This document shows positions 25,507 through 34,699 of a DNA stretch of 64,000 nucleotides, in pieces; within the stretch, counting starts at the first letter, position 1, and each line of letters opens with the position of its first letter. This stretch comes from an uncultured Solirubrobacteraceae bacterium (GTDB lineage Bacteria > Actinomycetota > Thermoleophilia > Solirubrobacterales > Solirubrobacteraceae): contig CADCVQ010000009.1 in NCBI GenBank assembly GCA_902806175.1, positions 20,655-84,654 of the forward strand, written 5' to 3'. The position numbers and the translations under genes are program-made. The notes below the pieces were generated by a model. That model searched no databases. It saw only the letters and a program-made list of their open reading frames with translations, and had not been told where the DNA came from.

Positions 25507-26340
25507 ATGGCCATCGATTCTCACACCGAGCCCGATACCGACCAGCCGCAGGAGGCGCCCGAGCCGCGTGAGGTGTTCGCCCGCACGCGCGAGGAGGGCG
25601 AGCGGCGCCTCACGCGCACGAACCTCGAGCTGACGACGACGTCGCTCGTCGCCGGCTTCGACGTCGTCTTCGGGGTCATCGCGCTGGCCGCCGCCACAGC
25701 GGCGATCACGCCGCGCTTCGGCCCCAGCGCCGGGCACTTCGTCGGCTCGCTGTTCTTCGGGATCGCCTTCATCTTCATCGTCGTCGGTCGGTCGGAGCTG
25801 TTCACAGAGAACTTCCTGGTGCCGATCACGGCGCTGCGCTCGCGCAGGATGACGGGGCGCAAGCTCGCGCAGCTGTGGACGATCTCGCCGGTCATGAACC
25901 TCGTCGGCGGAACCGCCCTGGTGCTGATCGTCAGCTCCAAGGGCGTGCTGCCGGAGGGGGCCGCGCCGGCGCTCGTCGACGTCGCCGAGACGATCGGCGA
26001 GCTCGACTACTGGGCAGCCTTTCTGAGCGCGGTCGTCGGCGGCGCGCTGATCACCGTCATGACCTGGATGGTCGAGGGCGTCGGCACCGTCGGCGGGCGG
26101 ATCGTGGTCGCCTGGATCGCCGGCGTGATGCTCGCGCTGCTGTCGCTCAACCACGTCATCGTCGTCACGCTGGAGCTGATCATGGGCATGCGCTTCGGAG
26201 CCGACATCAGCGGCGGCGACGTGGCGCTGAACTTCGCGATCGCCGTGGCGGGCAACCTGGTGGGAGGCCTGCTCTTCGTCACCCTGACGCGCACGAGCCA
26301 GGCGATCGGCTCCGAGCAGACCGACGGGTCGTCGGAGTAG
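25507..26340 (+). CDS. Formate/nitrite transporter (FNT) family channel
   Basis: 277 residues from ATG 25507, preceded by an AGGAG ribosome-binding site. After a hydrophilic, acidic N-terminus there are six hydrophobic segments with FNT-type elements: VAGFDVVFGVIALAAA, FVGSLFFGIAFIFIVVGRSE LFTEN region, AFLSAVVGGALITVMTWM and NLVGGLLFVTLTRTS. It is most similar in layout to the YfdC-like subgroup with long soluble N-termini. The conducted ion (formate, nitrite or another weak acid) is unknown. It stands alone and is convergent with the next gene. Confidence 0.82.
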   Translation: MAIDSHTEPDTDQPQEAPEPREVFARTREEGERRLTRTNLELTTTSLVAGFDVVFGVIALAAATAAITPRFGPSAGHFVGSLFFGIAFIFIVVGRSELFTENFLVPITALRSRRMTGRKLAQLWTISPVMNLVGGTALVLIVSSKGVLPEGAAPALVDVAETIGELDYWAAFLSAVVGGALITVMTWMVEGVGTVGGRIVVAWIAGVMLALLSLNHVIVVTLELIMGMRFGADISGGDVALNFAIAVAGNLVGGLLFVTLTRTSQAIGSEQTDGSSE

Positions 26341-26426
26341 TCGCCGGCGCCGGCCACAGCGCCGCGCTGACCGCCGCGACAACGCCTGAGCACGGCGCGC
26401 GGCCGGGGGGCGCCGGCGCGAGCTGA

Positions 26427-27482
26427 CTACCCGCGCGAGCGCCCGCCGACGCCGGTCAGCAGCTCGCGCACGCGCGCGGGGCCGGCACTGCCCGGCTCCA
26501 GCGGCGCGGTCTGCAAGCCGTCGCCGCGGCGCATCGCGTCGATCAGCTCGAGCAGCGCCTCGCCGGCGCTGTGCTTCGGGATCCATCCGAGCTCGGTGCG
26601 TGCGCGGGTCGTGTCCATCAGCGGGACGTTCAGGGCCAGGTCAAGCCAGCCCGGCGGCGTTGGCTGCAGGCGCAGCTTCCATGACAGGTCGACCGCCGCC
26701 CGCAGCGGCTTCTCGGCGATGCGGACGGGGCGCGCGTCCAGCAGCCGACCGAGCTCGGGCGGGTCGAGCACCGGCTCGGCGGCGATGTTGAACGGGCCGC
26801 GCACGTCGCTCAGCAGCGCAAGCTTGTAGGCCTCGCCGATGTCAAGCGAGTGGACGGCCTGGAAGCGCAGGCGATCGAGCGCGGGAACGACGGGGATCAG
26901 GCGGCGGCGCAGCAGCGGCGTCGGCAGCAGCGGCCCGGCGAACAACCGCCGGATTCCCGACGCCGCATCGCCCTTGAAGATCAGCCCCGGCCGCAGCCGG
27001 ACGACGCGGATCTCCGGATGCGCGCGCTCGAACGTGTCGAGGATCGTCTCGACATCGGCCTTGTCACGCGAGTAGAACGACGTCTGGATGCCGCCGGTCG
27101 GCCAGCTCTCGTCGACCCTGCGGTCCTTCGGCCCCGGCGAGTACGCGCCGATCGAGGACGCGTGGACGAGCGACGAGACGCCGGCGGCGGCGGCCGCCTC
27201 GAACACGCGCCGCGAGCCTTCGACGTTGACGGCGTACGTCACGTCGCGGTCGCGCGAGGGCTGGATCAGCCACGCGAGGTGGACGACGGCGTCGACGCCC
27301 GCGAACGCCTCGGTCAGGTCGTCGCGCGTGACGTCGGCGCAGACCCAGCGGGTGCGCTCGAAGGAGATCCCCGGGCGCCGCCGCGCGATCCCGACGATCT
27401 CCTCGACGGCGCCGTCGCCGTCGAGCGCGGCCAGCAGGCTCGTACCGACGTTGCCGGTCGCGCCGGTGATCGCGATCTTCAT
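26427..27482 (-). CDS. NAD-dependent epimerase/dehydratase (extended SDR)
   Basis: 351 residues. NAD-binding GATGNVGTSLL at residues 7-17, VHLAWLIQPSRD, HASSIGAYSPG and the catalytic YSRDK motif (YxxxK) place it in the extended SDR family that acts on nucleotide sugars or related carbonyl compounds. It lies 263 bp downstream of the nine-gene glycan operon on the same strand and may act in the same pathway. A 66-codon frame of doubtful reality ends 1 nt inside its start. Confidence 0.8.
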   Translation of the reverse strand: MKIAITGATGNVGTSLLAALDGDGAVEEIVGIARRRPGISFERTRWVCADVTRDDLTEAFAGVDAVVHLAWLIQPSRDRDVTYAVNVEGSRRVFEAAAAAGVSSLVHASSIGAYSPGPKDRRVDESWPTGGIQTSFYSRDKADVETILDTFERAHPEIRVVRLRPGLIFKGDAASGIRRLFAGPLLPTPLLRRRLIPVVPALDRLRFQAVHSLDIGEAYKLALLSDVRGPFNIAAEPVLDPPELGRLLDARPVRIAEKPLRAAVDLSWKLRLQPTPPGWLDLALNVPLMDTTRARTELGWIPKHSAGEALLELIDAMRRGDGLQTAPLEPGSAGPARVRELLTGVGGRSRG

Positions 27483-27682
27483 CAGAGGACCGTGGGCGGC
27501 GGCGTGCGGCCGGCGCCCGGCGTCGCGCTACGGCGCCCGCCATCTGATCTCATCGCGCGGACGGCGCTGGCCATCGCCGCCTGCATCGCCCGGCGCTGCG
27601 CGGCGGGGTTGCGCGACGGCATGTCGCGGGTCGTCCGGGTCGGTCGCAGCGGATCCGGACCGGCGGGCGTGGGCTGCAGCAT
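27482..27682 (-). CDS. Possible small basic protein upstream of the epimerase
   Basis: 66 codons (MLQPTPAGPDPLRPTRTTRD at the start) ending in TGA that shares one base with the ATG of the epimerase gene. The composition (Pro, Arg, Ala) is also what chance frames give in this GC range, so coding is doubtful. The tight junction is the only positive sign. The rest of 27683-27745 shows nothing. Confidence 0.2.
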   Translation of the reverse strand: MLQPTPAGPDPLRPTRTTRDMPSRNPAAQRRAMQAAMASAVRAMRSDGGRRSATPGAGRTPPPTVL

Positions 27683-27745
27683 GCACCGCGGGCTACCCGC
27701 AGATGCACGCCTGCCAACACCATCTTCACATCGGCCTCGCGCCGT

Positions 27746-28462
27746 TCAGGCCGCCTCGCACAGCCACATCTCGTGGCCCGGATGCGCGACGATCCGCAGT
27801 CCGCTGGAGCGCAGCATCGCCTCGACACACGCCGCGTTGGGCGCCCACCAGTTCGTCGGGTCGCCGGCCAGCTCGTGCTCGATGAACGCCATCGACGGCC
27901 AGCCCCGCGCGCGCAGCATGGCGCGGTCGTCGATGTCGACGTTCGCGGGAGCGTCGGCGCGCTCCTCGCCCGGCGTCGTCAGCGTCTGCACGACGAGCGT
28001 CCCGCCGACGAGCGGCGCGACGATGTCCAGCGCGAGCAGCGGATGGCGCAGGTGGTAGAGCACGCCGAGAAACAGGACGACGTCGAACGGCTCGACGTCG
28101 AGCGTGGCCAGGTCATAGACGCCGAGCTTGCGCAGCGTGACGCGGCCGGCGAGGCCGAACTCGCCCGCCGCCCAGCGGGCCTGGCGCAGGTAGTGCTCGT
28201 CGACGTCGATCGCCAGCACGTCCGCGCCGCGGCGCGCGAGCTCGAAGGTGTAGAAGCCCGCGTTGCAGCCGATGTCCAGCGCGCGCGCACCGCGCAGGTC
28301 GGCGGGCAGGTGCGGCGCGATCTGCTCCCACTTGAACGCGGGGAAGTCGCCGAGCGGATGGTCCGGAGCGGTCCGCCGGCCGCCGGGCAGGTGCAGGTTG
28401 TGAAACCACGGTGCGAGCTCGGGAGCGGCGGATCCGCCGCTGTGCGATTGCAGGGTGCTCAT
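27746..28462 (-). CDS. SAM-dependent methyltransferase, CmoB-like type
   Basis: 238 residues from ATG 28462. The Rossmann motif ALDIGCNAGFYTFELARRGA and the second strand VLAIDVDEHYLRQARWAA identify a class-I methyltransferase. The preceding DFPAFKWEQIAPHLP and the FLGVLYHLRHPLLALD block resemble CmoB and relatives found in glycan clusters. It is the last gene of the operon running from 36903 to 27746 and overlaps the glycosyltransferase gene before it (ATGA). O-methylation of a sugar is the likely role, by context. Confidence 0.82.
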   Translation of the reverse strand: MSTLQSHSGGSAAPELAPWFHNLHLPGGRRTAPDHPLGDFPAFKWEQIAPHLPADLRGARALDIGCNAGFYTFELARRGADVLAIDVDEHYLRQARWAAGEFGLAGRVTLRKLGVYDLATLDVEPFDVVLFLGVLYHLRHPLLALDIVAPLVGGTLVVQTLTTPGEERADAPANVDIDDRAMLRARGWPSMAFIEHELAGDPTNWWAPNAACVEAMLRSSGLRIVAHPGHEMWLCEAA

Positions 28463-29526
28463 GCTCGCGTCACCGCCTCTTCGATCGTCCGTTCCAGCTC
28501 GGCCGCGCGCGCCTTCGCCGTATGGCCGGCGAGCACGCGCTCGCGGGCGCGGCGGCCGATCGCGCGCCGCGCGGGCTCGCTGATGTTGGCCAGCGCGAGC
28601 AGCACGTCGCGCGGCTCGCAGGCGATCAGGATCTCGCTGCCGGCAGCGAAGAACGTCTCGATGCCGTCCCAGTCGTCGGAGATGACGGGTACGGCACAGG
28701 CGGCTGCCTCGAACAACCGCACGCTCGGCGACCAGCCGGCCGCCACCATGTCGGCGCGGGTGACGTTCACGGTGAAGCGCTGGGCGGCGTAGAAGGCGGG
28801 ATGCTCGGCGGGCGCCAGGTGCTCGATGCGCTGGACGTTGCTCGGCCAGTCGATCTCGTCGGGGTACTGCGGCCCGGCGACGACGCAGCGCAGCGACGGC
28901 TCGCGCCGGGCGGGCTCGAGCAGCAGGCGCTCGAGCGCCGGCTGGCGATCGGGCGAGTACGTGCCGAGGTAGCCGAGGTCCCAGCGCAGCGGCACGTCGA
29001 GCAGCGGATAGGCGTCGGGGTCGACGAGGCAGTGAAACGCGCGCGCGCACGGCGAGCCGAGCTCGTCTTCGATGCGCCGCAGCGTCGGGCCGCCGGTGAA
29101 GGAGAGGTACACGCGGTAGGCGGGCACGAGCTGCGGGGCGAGGTACGCGCAGTCGCCGCGCTGCAGCGCCGCGAGCGTCACCGGCGTGTCGATGTCGTAG
29201 AAGACCGGGACGCCGCGCGCCGTCGCGGTCACCCATTCGCCGGCGGCGATCCCGTCGGGGACGTAGGAGCCGACGATCACGGCGTCGGCGTCGCGCACGG
29301 CGTCGCCGTGGCGCGCGCGCAGCTCGTCCAGCGATCCGTACAGGCGCGTCGTTCCCCACGGCGGCTGCGGCAGGTCGCGCTGCGCCGCGTACCACGGCAT
29401 GTCGCGCTCGAGAAACAGCACGTCGTGCCCGCGCTCGGTCAGCGCGCGCATGAGCGCGCGGTAGTTCGTCGCGTGCCCGTTGCCCCACGACGACGTGATC
29501 GACAGGCCGAGGATGACGATCCTCAT
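28459..29526 (-). CDS. Glycosyltransferase, CgeB-like (operon gene 8)
   Basis: 355 residues from ATG 29526. The N-terminal Rossmann half starts MRIVILGLSITSSWGNGHA; the C-terminal half has GYLGTYSPDRQPALERLL, SVRLFEAAACAVPVISDDW and a terminal ERVLAGHTAKARA, a pattern of the CgeB/Glyco_trans_1_2 group with the GT-B fold. It is about the same size as the next gene upstream and similar at both ends, suggesting an old duplication. Overlaps of 4 nt with both neighbours show one operon. Donor and acceptor are unknown. Confidence 0.82.
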   Translation of the reverse strand: MRIVILGLSITSSWGNGHATNYRALMRALTERGHDVLFLERDMPWYAAQRDLPQPPWGTTRLYGSLDELRARHGDAVRDADAVIVGSYVPDGIAAGEWVTATARGVPVFYDIDTPVTLAALQRGDCAYLAPQLVPAYRVYLSFTGGPTLRRIEDELGSPCARAFHCLVDPDAYPLLDVPLRWDLGYLGTYSPDRQPALERLLLEPARREPSLRCVVAGPQYPDEIDWPSNVQRIEHLAPAEHPAFYAAQRFTVNVTRADMVAAGWSPSVRLFEAAACAVPVISDDWDGIETFFAAGSEILIACEPRDVLLALANISEPARRAIGRRARERVLAGHTAKARAAELERTIEEAVTRA

Positions 29527-30590
29527 GCGAGGATCTCCTCGACCTGCGCGGCGCGGTGGGCGTAGGTGTGCTTGGCCAGCACGCGGGTGCGGGCGGCCGC
29601 CCCGATCGCGGCGGCGCGCTCGCGATCGAGCCCCTCGAGCAGCTCGGCGACATGGGCGCCGTCGCAGGCGACGAGCACCTCGCGACCGGGCTCGAGCACC
29701 TCGTCGATGCCCTCCCACTCGTCGGTGATCAGGCAGGCGCCTGCGCCCGCCGCCTCGAACACGCGCGTCGCCGGCGAGAAGCCGTTTGAGGCCATGCTCT
29801 CGCGGCTGATGTTCAGCACGGTCAGCGCCGAGCAGTTCAGCGCGTTGTGGTCGCGCGTGGAGACGTGGCCGAGGTAGCGCACGCCGCCCGCCGTGCGCTG
29901 CACGCGGTCCTCCCAGCCGCTGCCGCCCAGCAGGTACGCCCGCTGCGGCGCGACCGCCGCTGCGCCGAAGAAGAAGTTCTCGACGCGCGCCTCGCGGTCG
30001 GGCAGGCGGTTGCCGAGGAAGGCGAGGTCCGAGCGCAGCTCCGGGCGCGGCTTGACGGGGTGGTGCGTCGTCGGATCCAGCGCGTTGGGAACCGGGATGC
30101 AGTCGCGCGCGCCGAGCGCGCGGTAGCGGCGCACGACCGGCTCGCCGCCGCCGTAGGTCAGGACGAGGTCGAAGTCGGCGATCCGTGCGCGCAGCGGGTC
30201 GTCGGGATCGGCCTCCATGCGCGCGAGGGTGGCCGGCGCGTCGACGTCCAAGTGGATCGTGACCGGGGCGCCGAGGTCGAGCAGCGCCTGCTCGAGCAGC
30301 TCGTCGAAGACGCCGACGCCGCTGCACTTCACGACGACGTCGGGGCGGCGCCGGCGAGCGGTCTCGACGGCGTCGAGCACCTGCTCCTCACTGTCGGCGG
30401 GATAGATCGTCACGCGCGCGTACTCGGGATCGTCGATATCGCGGTGCTCCTGGCGGCCGTAGGCGATCGGCTCGTAGAAGTCGATCTCGTGGCCGCGCTC
30501 GTGCAGGCAGCGCAGCAGGCCGCGGTAGTACGTGCAGGCGCCGTTCCAGTACGCCGAGACGAGACTCGATCCGAAGAACGCGAACCTCAT
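29523..30590 (-). CDS. Glycosyltransferase, CgeB-like (operon gene 7)
   Basis: 355 residues from ATG 30590. N-terminus MRFAFFGSSLVSAYWNGA, a DUF3880-like first half (VVKCSGVGVFDELLEQ), then FLGNRLPDREARVENFF and TRVFEAAGAGACLITDEWEG in the donor-binding half, ending with LAKHTYAHRAAQVEEIL. This is the CgeB-type GT-B layout. Both ends overlap adjacent genes by ATGA. It probably adds one sugar of the same glycan as its neighbours. Confidence 0.82.
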   Translation of the reverse strand: MRFAFFGSSLVSAYWNGACTYYRGLLRCLHERGHEIDFYEPIAYGRQEHRDIDDPEYARVTIYPADSEEQVLDAVETARRRRPDVVVKCSGVGVFDELLEQALLDLGAPVTIHLDVDAPATLARMEADPDDPLRARIADFDLVLTYGGGEPVVRRYRALGARDCIPVPNALDPTTHHPVKPRPELRSDLAFLGNRLPDREARVENFFFGAAAVAPQRAYLLGGSGWEDRVQRTAGGVRYLGHVSTRDHNALNCSALTVLNISRESMASNGFSPATRVFEAAGAGACLITDEWEGIDEVLEPGREVLVACDGAHVAELLEGLDRERAAAIGAAARTRVLAKHTYAHRAAQVEEILA

Positions 30591-31720
30591 GCGACGGCCC
30601 CGCCGGTGGTGGCGACTGCAAGCCCCAGCGAGCCGCAGATCGCCAGCAGCTCGTCGACGCGGTGCGCGCACGTGTGGCGCGCCCGGATCGTCTCCAGGCC
30701 GCTGGCGCGCAGCGACGCGGCGAGGTCGCGATCGTGCAGGATCGCGCGCAGCTGCTGGCGCATCTGCGTACCGTCGCGCGCGACGAGGAAGTCGCGGCCG
30801 GGACGGAACAGCCCTTCGGCGTCCTCCCACGGCGCGCTGACGAGCGGGATCCCGCAGGCCAGCGCCTCGAACGGGCGGATCGTCGGGATCCCCGGCAGCT
30901 TCGCGACGTACGGGCGGCGCGGGACGTGGACCGTCACGCGGTGGCGCGCGAAGACCTCGGGCGCGCGGTGGTTGGCCAGCCAGCCGCGGTAGCGCAGGCC
31001 GGCCAGGGCGATCGACCAGCGCGCGCGGCGCGGGTAGCGCACGCCGTGGATCGTCCCGCGCAGGCGCAGGCGGCGGGCGGGAGCGAGCAGGAACTCGCGC
31101 AGCTCGCCGCCGCGCTCGTCGTCGCCCCAGTTGCCGATCCAGACGAGGTCGCGCCGGTCGGCGCCGGCGGCGGGCGCCAGCGGCCGGAAGACGCGCGTGT
31201 CGGCGGCCTCGTGCCAGGTCCAGGCGCGCTGCGTCCAGCCCTGCTCGAGGTAGATCGAGCGGATCACCTCGCCGAACGCGAGCACGCCGTCGTAGTGGCG
31301 CAGGTCATAGCGCGCCATCTGCTGCGGGACGCTCGCCGCACGGTGGTGGGTGTCGTGGAAGAGCAGCGCAAACCGTGCGCCGGCGGCGCGGCAGGCGCCG
31401 ATCCGCGCGACGAGCGCAGGCTCGCTCCACTCGTGCACGATGACGAGGTCGCAGCCGTCGAGCGCCGCGTCGACGTCGAACGAGGCGCGATCGTAGGTGC
31501 GCATGACACCCTCGATCCAGGGAAACGCGGCGTGCACCTCGTCGATTGCGGCGCTGCCGCCGTCGCGCAGCAGGTTGCGGCGACTCCAGCCGTCCTGCGG
31601 CTCGTATGCCGTCACCTCGTGGCCGCGGTCCAGCAGCTCGGCGACGATGCCGCGCAGGAAGTGCGCGTTGCCGTGGTTCCAGTCCGACAGCAGCGAGTGA
31701 CAGAAGATCGCGATCCTCAT
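30587..31720 (-). CDS. Glycosyltransferase, GT-B fold (operon gene 6)
   Basis: 377 residues from ATG 31720. Start MRIAIFCHSLLSDWNHGNAH and DRGHEVTAYEPQ are typical of GT-B enzymes; the C-terminal half has LVWIGNWGDDERGGELREF and IRPFEALACGIPLVSAPWED, the acidic-Glu donor site region. It is related in layout to the two CgeB-like genes downstream. ATGA overlaps join it to both neighbours. Specificity is not readable from the sequence. Confidence 0.8.
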   Translation of the reverse strand: MRIAIFCHSLLSDWNHGNAHFLRGIVAELLDRGHEVTAYEPQDGWSRRNLLRDGGSAAIDEVHAAFPWIEGVMRTYDRASFDVDAALDGCDLVIVHEWSEPALVARIGACRAAGARFALLFHDTHHRAASVPQQMARYDLRHYDGVLAFGEVIRSIYLEQGWTQRAWTWHEAADTRVFRPLAPAAGADRRDLVWIGNWGDDERGGELREFLLAPARRLRLRGTIHGVRYPRRARWSIALAGLRYRGWLANHRAPEVFARHRVTVHVPRRPYVAKLPGIPTIRPFEALACGIPLVSAPWEDAEGLFRPGRDFLVARDGTQMRQQLRAILHDRDLAASLRASGLETIRARHTCAHRVDELLAICGSLGLAVATTGGAVA

Positions 31721-32754
31721 GCCGTCACCCGGCGCCGCGCGCAGAGGCGCTCGTAGAGCTCGCGATAGGCGCCGGCGGTCGTGCCCACATCGCGCGCCTG
31801 GGCGCGCACCCGTGCCGCCCGCGCCAGCTTGCTGCGCAGCGGATCGTCGTCGACGAGCCCCTGCAGCGCGGCGTGCAGCGCGGCGCTGTCGCCCGGCTTG
31901 ACGAACACGGCAGCTCCGTCCCACTGCTCGCGCAGCGAGTCGATGTCGCCGAGCACGAGCGCGCCGCCGCCGAGCGCCGCCTCGAGCACGACGAGACCGA
32001 ACGGCTCGTAGCGGGTGGGGTGGGCGAAGATCGCGGCGCGTCCCATCCGTGCGCGCAGCGCGACGCGCTGCAGGTGGCCGAGCAGCCGGACGTACCGCGC
32101 CTCGCGCCCGCCGGCCGCGCCCGCGACCTCGACGGGCCACGGCAGGCCCTGCGCCGCGGCGTCGAGCGTGTCAAGTCCCTTCGCCTCGTCCCACAGCCGC
32201 CCGGCGGCGAGCACGAGGCGTTCGCGCGTCGCGAGGGCGAGCGGGTGCGCAGAGACCCCGTTGGGGATCACGCGGCAGCGCTGCGTGAGGTCGTAATGGC
32301 GGCGCAGCGCGCTGCGCATCGCCGCGGTGGGGGTGACGATCGCGTCGGCGCCGCGCAGCCCGGTCGCGACCGCGTCGCGGTAGCGCGCCCAGGCCGCGCC
32401 GCCCGGCGCGCCGCGCACCGCCTCGTGCCAGGACAGCACGCACGAGTGCGCGACGGTGACGACCGGCACGTTCCAGTCCAGCGCCGCGTGGGCGTAGCCG
32501 TTGAGGTGCACGACGTCGGCGCCCACGGCACGAGCCTGCTCGCGCAGCCACTCGCCCGACGCCCGCACGTCGTCCCACGGGTCGTCCTGCCACTCCAGGC
32601 GGCAGTCCAGCCAGCGACCGCCCGGCTCGAGCGGCGGCTGCGGGCCGAGCGTGGCGAGCGTGACGTCGACGCCGGCCGTCGCCAGCTCGGCGCGCAGCTC
32701 GCTGGCGTACGTCCATACGCCACCGACGGCGTCGGTGCTCATCAGGACCCTCAT
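31717..32754 (-). CDS. Glycosyltransferase, GT4 family (operon gene 5)
   Basis: 345 residues. Retaining GT4 pattern: N-terminal MRVLMSTDAVGGVWTYASEL (acceptor domain), RCRVIPNGVSAHPL at the domain junction, LVLAAGRLWDEAKGLDTL and HPTRYEPFGLVVLEAALGGG containing the E-x7-E motif. Like its neighbours it overlaps the genes on both sides by 4 nt. As the most canonical GT4 member of the cluster it may make a link different from those of the three others. Confidence 0.87.
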   Translation of the reverse strand: MRVLMSTDAVGGVWTYASELRAELATAGVDVTLATLGPQPPLEPGGRWLDCRLEWQDDPWDDVRASGEWLREQARAVGADVVHLNGYAHAALDWNVPVVTVAHSCVLSWHEAVRGAPGGAAWARYRDAVATGLRGADAIVTPTAAMRSALRRHYDLTQRCRVIPNGVSAHPLALATRERLVLAAGRLWDEAKGLDTLDAAAQGLPWPVEVAGAAGGREARYVRLLGHLQRVALRARMGRAAIFAHPTRYEPFGLVVLEAALGGGALVLGDIDSLREQWDGAAVFVKPGDSAALHAALQGLVDDDPLRSKLARAARVRAQARDVGTTAGAYRELYERLCARRRVTA

Positions 32755-33752
32755 CGGCCGAGCATCCCGTCGACCACGGCGGCGACGTCGATCAGCCGCC
32801 GCACCTCCGGATCGAAGCGCTCGCCGGCGCGCAGGCGCCGCGCCCAGTCGACGGCGGCGCGCCCGCCCCAGTCGTCGGGCGGCGAGACGATCGCGTGCGC
32901 GCTGGTACCGCGCCGCAGCTGCACGCCGAAGTCATAGAACGAGCCGCCCGTGTTCTGCAGGCTGACCGCGCCGTCGCGCCCGCGGAACGTCGCCTCCAGG
33001 ACGCAGTCGCGCCCCTCGTGGGAGAACCAGGAGCAGGCCAGCCGGGCGACCGTGCCGCCGGCCAGGTCGATCGTCGCGAGGCAGAGGTCCTCTGCGACGC
33101 CGGCGCCGGCGGGCGCCCCGGCCCGCCAGCGCCGCGCGTCGACCCCTGTGACGACAGGGAAGTCGAGCACCCAGAGCAGCAGATCGGCGAGGTGGATCCC
33201 GAGGTCGACGGCGCAGCCGCCGCCCGACAGAGCGGGATCGAGGAACCATGGCTTGTCCGGTCCGTAGGCGTTGTGGAAGACGAGGTCGACCGCGTGCACC
33301 GGGCCGATCGCGCCCGCCCGGACGCGTTCGCGCAGCGCGAGCGCCGCGGCCGTGTGGCGATAGGACATGTCGACGCCGAGCAGCAGCCCGGAGCGCTGCG
33401 CGGCCGCGACGACGGCGCTCGTCTCGGCTGCGGTGCGGCCCAGCGGCTTCTGGCAGAACACCGCGACGCCGTGCTCCAGCGCGCGGATCGCCTGCCCGGC
33501 GTGCAGCGCGCTGGGCGTGGCGATGACGATCCCGTCGAGGTCGGCCGCGAGCAGCTCGTCGAGGTCCGCCCTGTGCAGCGCCGCGCCCGGCGCCGTGCGC
33601 GCGGCCGCCGCGAGGCAGTCGCCGTCGGGATCTGCGAGCGCCGCCACGTCGGCGACCCCGCTGGCCGCGATCGCCTCCATGCGCAGGCGCCCGATCCAAC
33701 CCGTGCCGAGAAACCCGAGGCGCGGCACGGCGGGGGCGGTGACGGCGCTCAT
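32751..33752 (-). CDS. Gfo/Idh/MocA-type oxidoreductase (operon gene 4)
   Basis: 333 residues from ATG 33752. Rossmann motif LGFLGTGWIGRLRMEA, the conserved CQKPLGRT (EKP-like lysine motif), and a C-terminal alpha/beta domain with GGGCAVDLGIHLADLLLW, where D and H of DxGxH are catalytic candidates. Such enzymes oxidise or reduce sugars, sugar nucleotides or inositols with NAD(P). Lying between a zinc-type dehydrogenase and glycosyltransferases, it probably modifies a sugar of the product. Confidence 0.85.
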   Translation of the reverse strand: MSAVTAPAVPRLGFLGTGWIGRLRMEAIAASGVADVAALADPDGDCLAAAARTAPGAALHRADLDELLAADLDGIVIATPSALHAGQAIRALEHGVAVFCQKPLGRTAAETSAVVAAAQRSGLLLGVDMSYRHTAAALALRERVRAGAIGPVHAVDLVFHNAYGPDKPWFLDPALSGGGCAVDLGIHLADLLLWVLDFPVVTGVDARRWRAGAPAGAGVAEDLCLATIDLAGGTVARLACSWFSHEGRDCVLEATFRGRDGAVSLQNTGGSFYDFGVQLRRGTSAHAIVSPPDDWGGRAAVDWARRLRAGERFDPEVRRLIDVAAVVDGMLGR

Positions 33753-34699
33753 GGTCGCACCAGCGCCTTCAGAAAGCCCTCGGGCCGCTCGATCGCCGCG
33801 GCGAACGCATCGCCGATCCGCGCGAGCCCGAACTCGTGCGTGTAGAGCGGCTGCGGGTCCAGCAGACCTGCGGCGATCGCGTCGGCGGCTTCGCGCACGC
33901 CGCGCACGTAGGTGACCTGCTCGCGCTCGTGGGCGTTGACGACGTCGATCCCGCGCCAGTTCCACAGGCCCATGTCGACCGTGCGCGGGCCGTCCTGGTG
34001 ATAGCCGGCGATGACGAGCCGCCCGCGCACGCGCACGAGCCGCGCGGCGAGGTCAAGCGGGCCCTGATGGCCGGTGACCTCGAGTACGCGGTCGCACAGC
34101 ATGCCGCCTGTGAGCTCCTCGACCGCACCGACGACGTCCTCGTCGTCGGTGCTGAACGTGTGCTCGGCGCCCATCTCGCGCGCGACCCGCAGCGCGTACG
34201 GGCGCCGTGCGATCGCGATCACCCGGGCACCCGCGCGGGCGGCGATCTGCACGAGCAGCGCGCCGAGAAACCCGACGCCGACGATCGCGACCGTCTGGCC
34301 GGCTTCGAACTCGCAGCGGCGCGCGACGTTCATCGCGCAGCCGAGCGCCTCGCCGGGAAACGGCTGCCCGTCGAGCTCGGCGGGCAGCGTCACGACGGCA
34401 TCGGCCGCGGCGACGTCGAACTCGGCGTCCGACGCGAAGCAGATCGCCGCGACGCGCGCGCCCGGCGCGGGCCCACGCACGTCCGCGCCGACGTCGACGA
34501 CGCGGCCCCACCCCTCATGACCGGGAGCGCCGGGCGCGCGCGGATACTCAAACCACGGCCGTCCCTCCCAGACCGGCAGATCCGAGCCGCACACGCCGCA
34601 GCCCTCGATCGCCACGAGCACCTCGCCGGGACCCGGTTCAGGCGTCGGCACCTCGCTGATCTCGGCCGCGCCAGGGCCCGTGATGACGGCGGCGCGCAT
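33749..34699 (-). CDS. Medium-chain (zinc-type) alcohol/polyol dehydrogenase (operon gene 3)
   Basis: 316 residues. Catalytic zinc ligands are suggested by GCGVCGSDLPVWEG (Cys) and GHEGWG (His-Glu); the NAD site is AIVGVGFLGALLVQIAARAGA. The four-cysteine structural-zinc loop of classical enzymes is missing. The ATG follows immediately after a TAG (TAGATG) in a 45-bp tandem duplication, so it has no own ribosome-binding site and probably depends on re-initiation. Together with the MocA-type enzyme it suggests an oxidised sugar or polyol in the pathway. Confidence 0.85.
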   Translation of the reverse strand: MRAAVITGPGAAEISEVPTPEPGPGEVLVAIEGCGVCGSDLPVWEGRPWFEYPRAPGAPGHEGWGRVVDVGADVRGPAPGARVAAICFASDAEFDVAAADAVVTLPAELDGQPFPGEALGCAMNVARRCEFEAGQTVAIVGVGFLGALLVQIAARAGARVIAIARRPYALRVAREMGAEHTFSTDDEDVVGAVEELTGGMLCDRVLEVTGHQGPLDLAARLVRVRGRLVIAGYHQDGPRTVDMGLWNWRGIDVVNAHEREQVTYVRGVREAADAIAAGLLDPQPLYTHEFGLARIGDAFAAAIERPEGFLKALVRP